DNA of 13,960 nucleotides, from NCBI GenBank assembly GCA_020054055.1, contig JAGVLZ010000249.1:1-13960 (forward strand). Direction: 5' to 3'. The position numbers were made by a program, and so were the translations under genes. The notes under the pieces are model-generated. The model did not search any database. It was given only the letters and a program-made list of their open reading frames with translations, and was not told where the DNA came from. Shown here piece after piece: positions 1 to 6,199 of this stretch. Position 1 is the first letter of the stretch. Every line of letters begins with the position of its first letter. The stretch comes from Phycisphaerales bacterium. Lineage in GTDB: Bacteria > Planctomycetota > Phycisphaerae > Phycisphaerales > UBA1924.

Positions 1-1
1 C

Positions 2-910
2 CGCAAGCCGCAAGCCGCAGGCCGCAACCCTGCCGTCTCCGACCGCGCATCCACCCTCACCGGCCTCCTCTGGATCAGCCCCTGGCTCCTCGGCTTCATC
101 CTCTTCATGGCCCTCCCCATCGCCATGAGCCTCTACTACAGCCTCACCGACTTCCCACTCCTCGAACCGCCCCTCTACATCGGCTTCGAGAACTACATGG
201 GCCTCCTCACCGACTCGGTCTTCCACAAAGCCCTCTGGAACACCGCCCTCTTCTGCATCCTCTTCATCCCCGCGGCGTCGATCCTCTCGCTCCTCATCGC
301 CGCCGCGCTCAACCAGAAACTCAAGGGCCTCTGGGTCTACCGCACCGCGGTCTTCATCCCCTCGCTCGTCCCCATCGTCGCCGCCGCCATGATCTGGCTC
401 TGGCTCTTCAACGCCGACCAGGGACTCATCAACATCGCCCTCCGCTCCATCGGCATCGAAGGACCCAACTGGCTGGGCGACCGCAACTGGGCCCTCCCAG
501 CGCTCGTCCTCATGAGCCTCTGGAACATCGGCCAGCCAGTCGTGATCTACCTCGCCGCGCTCCAGGACGTCCCGCAATCCCTCTTCGAGGCCGCCTCCAT
601 CGACGGCATGGGCCCCCTTCGCCGACTTGTCCACGTCACCATGCCGATGATCTCTCCCGTCATCCTTTTCAACGTCATCATCATGACGATCAATACCCTC
701 CAGGTCTTCGCCGTCCCCTACATCATGACCGAGGGCGGCCCCGACCGCGCGACCTACCTCTTCACCCACTACCTCTACGACAACGCCTTCGTCTTCCGCA
801 AAATGGGCTACGCCTGCGCCATCGCCTGGGTCCAGTTCATCGTCATCCTCACCCTCACCGGCGTCATGTTCACCGCCAGCAAAAAACTCGTCCACTACCG
901 AGTCGCATGA
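2..910 (+). CDS. Carbohydrate ABC transporter permease, MalF/UgpA-like (5' end outside the window)
   Basis: Inner-membrane permease of a CUT1-type sugar ABC importer, one of two membrane subunits forming the translocation channel. The frame is open to the left edge. The first transmembrane helix (GLLWISPWLLGFILFMALPIA) begins before the first ATG at 107, and there is no in-frame ATG, GTG or TTG between 2 and 107. The true start therefore lies upstream of the window, and 302 residues are visible. The EAA cytoplasmic loop that docks on the ATPase is clear (EAASIDGMGPLRRLVHVTMP, first E at nt 587), with several further hydrophobic helices. A MalG-like partner follows on the same strand. The binding protein and ATPase subunits are not in the window, so the substrate is unknown. 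The first 28 nt are four near-identical heptads (CCGCAAG), making a low-complexity N-terminal tail. Confidence 0.9.
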   Translation, partial: RKPQAAGRNPAVSDRASTLTGLLWISPWLLGFILFMALPIAMSLYYSLTDFPLLEPPLYIGFENYMGLLTDSVFHKALWNTALFCILFIPAASILSLLIAAALNQKLKGLWVYRTAVFIPSLVPIVAAAMIWLWLFNADQGLINIALRSIGIEGPNWLGDRNWALPALVLMSLWNIGQPVVIYLAALQDVPQSLFEAASIDGMGPLRRLVHVTMPMISPVILFNVIIMTINTLQVFAVPYIMTEGGPDRATYLFTHYLYDNAFVFRKMGYACAIAWVQFIVILTLTGVMFTASKKLVHYRVA

Positions 911-943
911 CACAACTGCGTGCTGCATTCATCCTTTGTCTTA

Positions 944-1030
944 GCCCGCAACGCGGGCGCAGGTTCCTTGCCCCGGACGCAAGTCCGGGGTTGCGCCCGA
1001 AGCCAAACTCTGAAGAACCCCTTCAAGGGG
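944..1030 (+). repeat. Nested hairpin element between the two permease genes (REP-like)
   Basis: The 127-nt gap between the permease genes is dominated by inverted repeats. GCCCGC (944-949) pairs with GCGGGC (953-958). CCCCGGAC (971-978) pairs perfectly with GTCCGGGG (983-990) around a GCAA loop, a GNRA-type tetraloop in RNA. An outer pair, CGGGCGCA (954-961) with TGCGCCCG (992-999), encloses that hairpin and competes with the first one. A short third hairpin, CCCC-TTCAA-GGGG (1018-1030), contains the AAGGGG that is the likely ribosome binding site of the downstream gene. There is no U-run, so a classical terminator is unlikely. It could be a dispersed REP-like repeat, an mRNA stabiliser, or a structure that sets the ratio of the two permeases. 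Confidence 0.7.
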
Positions 1031-1037
1031 CGAAGGT

Positions 1038-1946
1038 GTGTTCCGCAAAATGAACACCCCTCCCACACACAACTCTCTCAGCGCAAGACTCAACGCCCGC
1101 GCCCTCTTCCTGTATCTCGCGCTCATCATCGCCACCCTCATCTACGCCGCCCCGCTCATCTGGATGTTCAGCACATCCATCAAGCCCGAATCGCAGGCCA
1201 TCAGCCGCGAACTCACCCTCCTCCCCGACCCCGCCTCCTCAACCCTCGCGCACGCGAAAGGCAACTACACCGCCGTCTGGACCGATCCCTCCATCGACTT
1301 CCCCCTCTACCTCCGCAACAGCCTCATCGTCGCCCTCCTCGCCGTCGTCGGCATGACCCTCTCCACCGCGATCGTCGCCTACGGCTTCTCGCGCATCCGA
1401 TGGCGCGGCCGGGGCTTCTTCTTCGCACTCGTCCTCGGCACCATGATGGTCCCCTTCCCCGTCCTCATGTCCCCCCTCTACGTCATGTTCTCCAAGGCCG
1501 GACTCATCGGCACTCTCGTCCCCCTCTGGCTCCCCGCGTGGTTCGGCGGCGCGTTCCACGGCGGGTTCAACATCTTCCTCCTCCGACAGTTCTTCATGGG
1601 ACTCCCCCGCGAACTCGATGAAGCCGCCAAGATCGACGGCTGCGGCCACCTCCGCACCTTCCTCTTCATCATCCTCCCACTCTCCAAGCCCGCGCTCGCC
1701 GTCGTCGCACTCTTCTACTTCACCTACATCTGGAACGACTTCCTCGCCCCGCTCATCTTCCTCACCGACCGCGAGCATTTCACCCTCGCGCTCGGCCTCC
1801 AGTTGTATCAATCCAAAGCCGGCAACACGCCTTGGAACCTGCTGATGGCCGCGAGCACCATGGTCATCGCGCCCGTGCTCGTCCTCTTCTTCCTCACCCA
1901 GCGCACCTTCGTCCAGGGCGCGGCGGGCGAGGGGCTGAAGGAATAA
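1038..1946 (+). CDS. Carbohydrate ABC transporter permease, MalG/UgpE-like
   Basis: Second inner-membrane permease of the same CUT1-type sugar importer, 302 residues, the usual length for MalG-like subunits. An N-terminal helix (about residues 25-45) is followed by the typical periplasmic stretch with W-F-x-SIKP, more transmembrane helices, and the EAA loop (ELDEAAKIDGCGHLRTFLFIILP, with EAA at nt 1620-1628). The start is uncertain. GTG at 1038 has AAGGGG 7 nt upstream, while ATG at 1050 (MNTPPTHNS) has GAAGG about 13 nt upstream; the difference is four residues. It probably shares a transcript with the upstream permease, but 127 nt of structured sequence lies between them, which is long for this gene pair. 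Codons are overwhelmingly C-ended, as in the first permease, so both look like long-term residents. Confidence 0.92.
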   Translation: MFRKMNTPPTHNSLSARLNARALFLYLALIIATLIYAAPLIWMFSTSIKPESQAISRELTLLPDPASSTLAHAKGNYTAVWTDPSIDFPLYLRNSLIVALLAVVGMTLSTAIVAYGFSRIRWRGRGFFFALVLGTMMVPFPVLMSPLYVMFSKAGLIGTLVPLWLPAWFGGAFHGGFNIFLLRQFFMGLPRELDEAAKIDGCGHLRTFLFIILPLSKPALAVVALFYFTYIWNDFLAPLIFLTDREHFTLALGLQLYQSKAGNTPWNLLMAASTMVIAPVLVLFFLTQRTFVQGAAGEGLKE

Positions 1947-2009
1947 CCCCTAACCGGGCGCGACGATCAGCGCAGTCGGCCGTGGCTGGCTCTCCCACTG
2001 TCCGAAGAA

Positions 2010-2015
2010 TACAAT
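2010..2015 (+). promoter_or_regulatory. Candidate -10 box (TACAAT) ahead of the toxin-antitoxin pair
   Basis: TACAAT matches the sigma-70 -10 consensus at five of six positions in an otherwise GC-rich gap, 15 nt before the antitoxin ATG. Transcription would start only about 9 nt before the ATG, giving an almost leaderless mRNA. I see no good -35 hexamer at 16-18 nt, so this is tentative. A GAGG ribosome binding site lies at 2021-2024. Confidence 0.25.
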
Positions 2016-2030
2016 CCAACGAGGCCAACC

Positions 2031-2297
2031 ATGACCATCCGCTTCGATCTCCCGCAATCCATCGAAGACTCGCTCAAGAGTGGCGGACTCGACCCCAGCC
2101 GCGTCGTGCTCGAGGCCGCGCTCGTCGAGCTGTACCGGCAGGACAGGATCTATCGCGTCGATCTGGGAGATGCCCTGGGCCTGACCCGGCTTGAAGTGGA
2201 CGCGCTGCTGAAGCGTCACAACGTCACCGAAGACCTGCAGTCGCTCGAAGAATACGAGCACGACATGGAGCGGTTCCGGCAGGCATTCGATCGATGA
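2031..2297 (+). CDS. UPF0175 family protein, probable antitoxin
   Basis: Small 88-residue protein with the UPF0175 layout. A short N-terminal strand (MTIRFDLPQSI) is followed by a helix with the family pattern AL-x-ELYR-x-x-RI (residues 30-40), a helix-turn-helix-like segment (about residues 45-65, LGDALGLTRLEVDALLKRHNV), and an acidic tail (EDLQSLEEYEHDME). UPF0175 proteins are commonly encoded just upstream of DUF3368 PIN-domain proteins and are considered antitoxins that bind the toxin and probably the operon's own promoter. Here the stop codon overlaps the toxin start by 4 nt (ATGA at 2294-2297), so translation is coupled. Codon use is more mixed than in the permeases, which fits acquired DNA. 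The antitoxin role is inferred from family and context. Confidence 0.85.
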   Translation: MTIRFDLPQSIEDSLKSGGLDPSRVVLEAALVELYRQDRIYRVDLGDALGLTRLEVDALLKRHNVTEDLQSLEEYEHDMERFRQAFDR

Positions 2298-2776
2298 TCG
2301 TCGTCGCCGACACATCGCCCATCAACTACCTCATCCTCATTGGTCGGCTCGACCTGCTGCCGGCGCTCTTCACAAACGTCGTCACGACTCCGGCGGTGAT
2401 GAGGGAACTGGGCCACGCCCATTCCCCGCGCGCGGTGCGAGAATGGGCCACCAATCCTGCATCATGGATCGAGGTGATCGCCCCGAGGGAGATCGCATTG
2501 CCGCCCAACCTCGATGCCGGAGAGCGCGAGGCGATCTCGCTTGCGGTTCAGTTGAGCGCGCCCGTGATCCTGATCGATGAGCGAGTGGGTGCGGTGGCCG
2601 CCGTGAGTCTCGGCATCCGGCCCCTCGGCACGCTCGGAGTACTCGAAGTAGCGGCCACCAAGAACCTCGTATCGCTGCCCGAAGCCCTGGCGCTCTTGAA
2701 GGCCACTTCATTCCGGGTTGGGTCTGACCTGATCCGAGCCGCATTGGAGCGTGATGCCCTCCGTCGAAACAAGTAA
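2294..2776 (+). CDS. DUF3368 PIN-domain protein, probable toxin ribonuclease
   Basis: A 160-residue PIN-like nuclease, VapC-related. The acidic residues expected for metal binding are present: D6 in VADTSP, E38 in the TPAVMREL helix, E79 in the D-x-GE-x-EAI motif typical of DUF3368, and D95 in ILIDE. PIN toxins cut RNA in a Mg2+-dependent manner and are silenced by the partner antitoxin; the RNA target of this one cannot be told from sequence. It follows the UPF0175 gene with an ATGA overlap. The C-terminal region (VSLPEALALLKATSFRVGSDLIRAALER) matches the helical end of the DUF3368 family. The protein is full length, with no frameshift or missing catalytic residue, so the pair looks functional. 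Confidence 0.87.
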   Translation: MIVVADTSPINYLILIGRLDLLPALFTNVVTTPAVMRELGHAHSPRAVREWATNPASWIEVIAPREIALPPNLDAGEREAISLAVQLSAPVILIDERVGAVAAVSLGIRPLGTLGVLEVAATKNLVSLPEALALLKATSFRVGSDLIRAALERDALRRNK

Positions 2777-2803
2777 GCCACTCTCACATGATCGATAAGG
2801 CCG

Positions 2804-2820
2804 CGCCGAGTTCGGCGTTT
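2804..2820 (+). terminator. Possible weak terminator after the toxin-antitoxin pair
   Basis: CGCCG-AGTT-CGGCG is a 5-bp GC stem with a 4-nt loop, followed directly by TTT, and a further TTTT lies nearby (2828-2831). It sits 27 nt after the toxin stop. The stem is short and the U-run poor, so function is uncertain. Confidence 0.3.
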
Positions 2821-3004
2821 CTGATCTTTTCCCGGTTGATCGAGTCCTCAGCATCGGGGCATTCCACAATCGTTTCTTCAACCGTTGGCAGTCGAGAAGC
2901 GCTTTGGCACCCGAGCAAAACCCAAATATTTCTCCGATCCGGTCCCATCCCCGCCGCGCTACCCTTCACGCGAAGAAAAGTCGCGCGAATCACCGCCTCG
3001 GGGA

Positions 3005-3033
3005 TTGACCGGACCCTATTCCGGGCGCACGAT
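3005..3033 (+). promoter_or_regulatory. Candidate promoter for the secreted dockerin-like protein
   Basis: TTGACC (3005-3010) matches five of six -35 consensus bases. After a 17-nt spacer comes CACGAT (3028-3033), a poor -10 matching three of six. The position, about 55 nt before the ATG, is sensible, but the -10 is weak, so this is only a lead. Confidence 0.25.
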
Positions 3034-3078
3034 GTAAACGGTTTCGACCGACAAATTTCAGCCCCATCCACGCCTCTC

Positions 3079-3084
3079 AGGGAG
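3079..3084 (+). promoter_or_regulatory. Ribosome binding site AGGGAG fixing the start at 3090
   Basis: AGGGAG lies 5 nt before the ATG at 3090. That ATG opens directly into a signal peptide, so the start is well supported. Confidence 0.65.
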
Positions 3085-3089
3085 AGATC

Positions 3090-5240
3090 ATGCCTTCAAA
3101 GAGAATCGCCCTCGCAGTCATCGCTCTCGCCGCCTCCGGCATGAACACCCACGCTCAGATCGCCGAGCCCGCACCTCTCAATCCTGGTTTCGAGATTCCT
3201 GTGAGTAACACGACGGCGGGAAAGCAACTGGCCCAGAGCTGGCGAGAACTTTCCACCGCGGCCGTGCGCCGCCGGGAGTTCGGCGACACGCTCTCCGCCT
3301 CCGTCCCTCCGCTGGTTCGGACCGGGATCGCAGCCCAGGAGGTTTTCGAGGCATCAGGCTTTACCTTTGCGGGGTTCGATACCGATACCCCGATGTCGGG
3401 GCCTCCGCCGCAACCGTTGCTCAACCCCGTCTACCAATATGGCTGCGGCCCGGTGACGCGAAGTTTCTGGTTCGCGATTCCCTCCAACTCACCCCTCCTC
3501 TACAAGCGAGTCGGGCAGAAGTGGGAGTTCAAGCGTCCGAACACATCGGTGTACGAAGCGATCGAGACACTTCCCTTCGGTCCTGAATCCAATGGCGGAT
3601 TGGGGCATACCAACGGCGAGTTCATCCAGGTCGTCGACACCGTGACACAGGCCGATCTTGAATGGCGCTTTAACTTCTATAACGATCAGGTGCCGTTCGA
3701 TGGCGTGGGCGTCCCGTGGCCCGACCCGCCGATCATGGTGAATCTCCTGCACTTTGTCTTCGGCACGGTCCCGACGGGCATGACCGAGACCGGCCGCGTC
3801 TTCTTCGACGACGTCGAGTACGAGCAGAACCTCAACGTCCTGGGCGACACCATCGAGATCTGGGACGACCTCTTCACCAAGGCCAACCTCTCGCTCGGCA
3901 CCGGCATCGTCGAGGCCGCCATCCCCGTCTTCATGAACGGCGTCCAACGCGGCTACCCCTGCGTCGCCGGCAACGACAACTTCAAGATCGTCGAGTTCTT
4001 CGATGAAGCCGGCACCACCGGACTCTTCCCCCTTACCTGGTCCGACATCGTCTCCAACGGCTACCTCCGGCCGCTCGTCCAGTTCGACGACGGAACCAGC
4101 GGCATCGGCTCCTCCGTCATCACCGGCCCCTCCCATAAAGCCACCGGCCAGAGCCTCGACCTCATCCCCACTTACTCCCGCGCCGACATCACCGCCGGCA
4201 TCACCGGCATCGGACGCGACCTCACGCAGATGCCCCCCGTCCCCGGCACACCGACCCGCACCAACAACTTCAAGGTCAAGGGCACCGGCAACTACGGCCC
4301 CGCGACCCTCGTCAGCACCCGCGACTACGGCGTGGACCCCGCCATCGGCAACACCGCCTGCACACTCACCTACACCTGGACCGCGACCCAGAACATCACA
4401 CTCGACGCCACCGCCACAGGCCAGGGCTTCGACGCCTTCCGCCTCATCACCATTTCCTCCATGCTCGCGAACATCGGGATGGGTGAGTACGACGCGCGAT
4501 TCATCGCCGTCGAAGACCCGACGGGCGTCGTGAAGACACTCGCGATTCCTGAATCGCCGCGCGGCGCCTACCTCTTCACCGCCCCGCAGCCCACCGCCGT
4601 CGGCCGCTCCTTCTGGCTCTACCAGGACAACGGCGCGAACTTCAACCAGGGCAGCCCGACCATCGAGGTCGAACTCACCGCGCTCACCGGCGCGCCCGGC
4701 ACGCTCGGCGTCAACGCCTTCCTCGATTCATCGACGAACCCGAACGATGACTCGCTCTCCGCGTGGATCGAATGGACCGGCGCGCCCGCCACGATCAACT
4801 CGGGCACCGTCATCACAGCCACGTTCACCATCCGCGCCCTCGAAGCCACCGATGTCGGCGACGCCGACCACGACGGCGACATGGACTGCGACGACGCCGC
4901 CATCCTCGTCTCGCTCTGCGACATGGACGAAACCGCCTCCAACTTCAACGCCTACGCCGACATGGACGGCGACGGCACCATCGACGCCGCCGACGAAGCC
5001 CTCCTCGAAGCCATCACCGGCACCTGCCCGGGCGAGTGTGAGAGCGCGCCCGTTCCCTGCCCCGGCGACGCCGACGGCAATGGCATGGTCAACTTCGCCG
5101 ACATCACCAACGTCCTCGCCAACTTCAACAACGTCTACCCCAGCGGCGACGGCCCGGGCGACGCCAACCACAACGGCGTCGTCAACTTCGCCGACGTCAC
5201 CGCCGTCCTCGCCAACTTCGGCGCGCCGTGCCCGATGTGA
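3090..5240 (+). CDS. Secreted protein with C-terminal EF-hand/dockerin-like calcium loops
   Basis: A 716-residue exported protein of unknown function. It begins with a Sec signal peptide (MPSKRIALAVIALAASGMNTHAQ), probably cleaved after the HA pair near residue 22. Residues about 25-580 match no family I recognise; they include the segment FDDVEYEQN (near 239) and beta-rich stretches. The C-terminus has four calcium-loop-like motifs: DADHDGDMDCDD (591-602), DMDGDGTID (624-632), GDADGNGMVNFADI (659-672) and GDANHNGVVNFADV (690-703). The last two are a dockerin type I-like pair each ending in VLANF. Such tails are frequent in Phycisphaerae secreted proteins and may serve in surface attachment or stability; true cohesin partners have not been shown here. 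Synonymous codon use changes near nt 3780-3830. A strong terminator follows 26 nt after the stop. Confidence 0.85.
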   Translation: MPSKRIALAVIALAASGMNTHAQIAEPAPLNPGFEIPVSNTTAGKQLAQSWRELSTAAVRRREFGDTLSASVPPLVRTGIAAQEVFEASGFTFAGFDTDTPMSGPPPQPLLNPVYQYGCGPVTRSFWFAIPSNSPLLYKRVGQKWEFKRPNTSVYEAIETLPFGPESNGGLGHTNGEFIQVVDTVTQADLEWRFNFYNDQVPFDGVGVPWPDPPIMVNLLHFVFGTVPTGMTETGRVFFDDVEYEQNLNVLGDTIEIWDDLFTKANLSLGTGIVEAAIPVFMNGVQRGYPCVAGNDNFKIVEFFDEAGTTGLFPLTWSDIVSNGYLRPLVQFDDGTSGIGSSVITGPSHKATGQSLDLIPTYSRADITAGITGIGRDLTQMPPVPGTPTRTNNFKVKGTGNYGPATLVSTRDYGVDPAIGNTACTLTYTWTATQNITLDATATGQGFDAFRLITISSMLANIGMGEYDARFIAVEDPTGVVKTLAIPESPRGAYLFTAPQPTAVGRSFWLYQDNGANFNQGSPTIEVELTALTGAPGTLGVNAFLDSSTNPNDDSLSAWIEWTGAPATINSGTVITATFTIRALEATDVGDADHDGDMDCDDAAILVSLCDMDETASNFNAYADMDGDGTIDAADEALLEAITGTCPGECESAPVPCPGDADGNGMVNFADITNVLANFNNVYPSGDGPGDANHNGVVNFADVTAVLANFGAPCPM

Positions 5241-5266
5241 AATGACCCCGCAACCTCGCTGAAATG

Positions 5267-5299
5267 AAAGGGGACGCCGAACTCTCGGCGTCCCCTTTT
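5267..5299. terminator. Bidirectional rho-independent terminator between convergent genes
   Basis: A perfect 14-bp stem (5267-5280 with 5285-5298) has an ACTC loop, AAA on the left side and TTTT on the right. It therefore reads as a GC-rich hairpin followed by a U-tract on either strand. It lies between the secreted protein gene (+) and sdhB (-), exactly where a shared terminator is expected. Confidence 0.93.
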
Positions 5300-5329
5300 C
5301 TATTGCCTATTGCCCAATGCCAAGTGCCT

Positions 5330-6073
5330 TCACTTCCCCTTGAACATCCTGAACAGCCGCGTCAACGGATCATAGAACTCGTCCACCACCCGCTCCTTCA
5401 GCGGGATGATCGCGTTGTCCGTGATCGTGATGTGCTCGGGGCACACCTTGGTGCAGCACTTGGTGATGTTGCAGTAACCGATGCCGCCTTCGTTCTTCAT
5501 CTGCCCCAGCCGATCCTCGGTGTCGAGCGGGTGCATCTCGAGCGCCGCGGCGTAGACAAAGTGCCGCGGCCCCGCGAACTCGGGGTGCTTGTGGTGATCG
5601 CGCAGCACATGGCACACATCCTGGCACAGGAAGCACTCGATGCACTTGCGGAACTCCTGCACCCGGTCCACATCCTTCTGATCCATGCGCCATGTGCCGT
5701 CGGGGGCATCCGGGGGGCGCGGCTTGAAGGGCTTGATCGACTTCTTGACCTTGTAGTTCCACGACACGTCCGTCACGAGGTCGCGGATCAACGGGAAGGC
5801 CTTCAGCGGCTCGATCGTCACGGGCTTGCTGGTGTCGATCATGTCCATTCGGGTCATGCACATCAGCCTCGGCTGGCCGTTGACCTCCGCCGAGCACGAG
5901 CCGCACTTGCCCGCCTTGCAGTTCCATCGGCAGGCGAGGTCGGGGGCCGATTCCGATTGAATCTGATGCACGCAGTCGAGCACGACCATCCCCTCGCCGG
6001 CGTTCGTGGTGTAGTCCTTGAACTCGGTGGAGGCCTTGTCGCCGCGGGTGATTCGGAAGGTGACTGGGGGCAT
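5330..6073 (-). CDS. sdhB: Succinate dehydrogenase iron-sulfur subunit
   Basis: The 247-residue electron-transfer subunit of complex II carries electrons from FAD in SdhA to the membrane quinone site. All three cluster motifs are present. The N-terminal [2Fe-2S] site is C52-x4-C57-x2-C60-x11-C72 (CKAGKCGSC...C). The C144-x2-C147-x2-C150-x3-C154 motif (CIECFLCQDVC) and the C201-x5-C207-x3-C211-P motif serve the [4Fe-4S] and [3Fe-4S] centres. C206 beside C207 is an extra cysteine, as is C48. The KVCPEHITITDN run followed by KERVVDEFYDPL resembles the actinobacterial Sdh1/fumarate-reductase-like type rather than the E. coli type (VCPKGLNP). The gene is 126 nt downstream of the DUF3800 gene and no longer touches sdhA. 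No convincing Shine-Dalgarno is visible; seven C's precede the ATG. Confidence 0.95.
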   Translation of the reverse strand: MPPVTFRITRGDKASTEFKDYTTNAGEGMVVLDCVHQIQSESAPDLACRWNCKAGKCGSCSAEVNGQPRLMCMTRMDMIDTSKPVTIEPLKAFPLIRDLVTDVSWNYKVKKSIKPFKPRPPDAPDGTWRMDQKDVDRVQEFRKCIECFLCQDVCHVLRDHHKHPEFAGPRHFVYAAALEMHPLDTEDRLGQMKNEGGIGYCNITKCCTKVCPEHITITDNAIIPLKERVVDEFYDPLTRLFRMFKGK

Positions 6074-6199
6074 GGGGGGGTTCCGACTAGAACGAGGGGG
6101 AGGAAGAAGAGTCAGGTTTGCTTGACTCGGCCGCTCGAATGACAGATAATGACTGCGGAGGCTTTGGCCGCAAGGCCATTGCCTTTATTGTTTTTGGAT
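6074..6199 (-). other. Structured leader between the DUF3800 gene and sdhB
   Basis: This 126-nt gap is the largest break in the sdh gene string. Read on the minus strand it has TGGCC-TTGC-GGCCA (6165-6178), then GAGTCA-8 nt-TGACTC (6109-6128) running into TTCTTCC, then C7 directly before the sdhB ATG. The second hairpin could attenuate or partly terminate transcription. A weak promoter, TTGCGG-16 nt-CATTAT, can also be read in it, which would give sdhB its own transcript. None of these is certain. Confidence 0.4.

Larger units (their letters stand above)
2777..3089. other. Gene-poor spacer between the toxin gene and the secreted protein gene
   Basis: These 313 nt hold no gene I can support. 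Visible in them are a short hairpin 27 nt after the toxin stop, a possible promoter near 3005-3033, and the ribosome binding site of the next gene. AT-richer patches (for example 2920-2935) and mixed codon texture set it apart from the flanking coding DNA. Two overlapping opposite-strand open frames cross it (2784-3071 minus and 2788-3144 plus), but neither gives a recognisable protein. Confidence 0.5.

Noticed and set aside
920..1621. 233-residue open frame on the plus strand covering the permease gap
   Set aside because: Arg/Pro/His-rich out-of-frame reading of the second permease, with no signal or family resemblance.
2784..3144. Two overlapping opposite-strand open frames in the spacer (2784-3071 minus, 2788-3144 plus)
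   Set aside because: No recognisable motif, no clear ribosome binding site, and the plus-strand frame runs into the signal peptide of the secreted protein. A small unknown gene cannot be fully excluded.
5264..6142. 292-residue open frame on the plus strand
   Set aside because: Antisense to sdhB, whose cysteine motifs are unmistakable. It also runs through the terminator hairpin.
6165..6199. Plus-strand hairpin followed by a T-rich run (TTTATTGTTTTT)
   Set aside because: It looks like a terminator on the plus strand, but no plus-strand gene ends nearby, and the T-run overlaps the end of the minus-strand DUF3800 region. Treated as coincidental.
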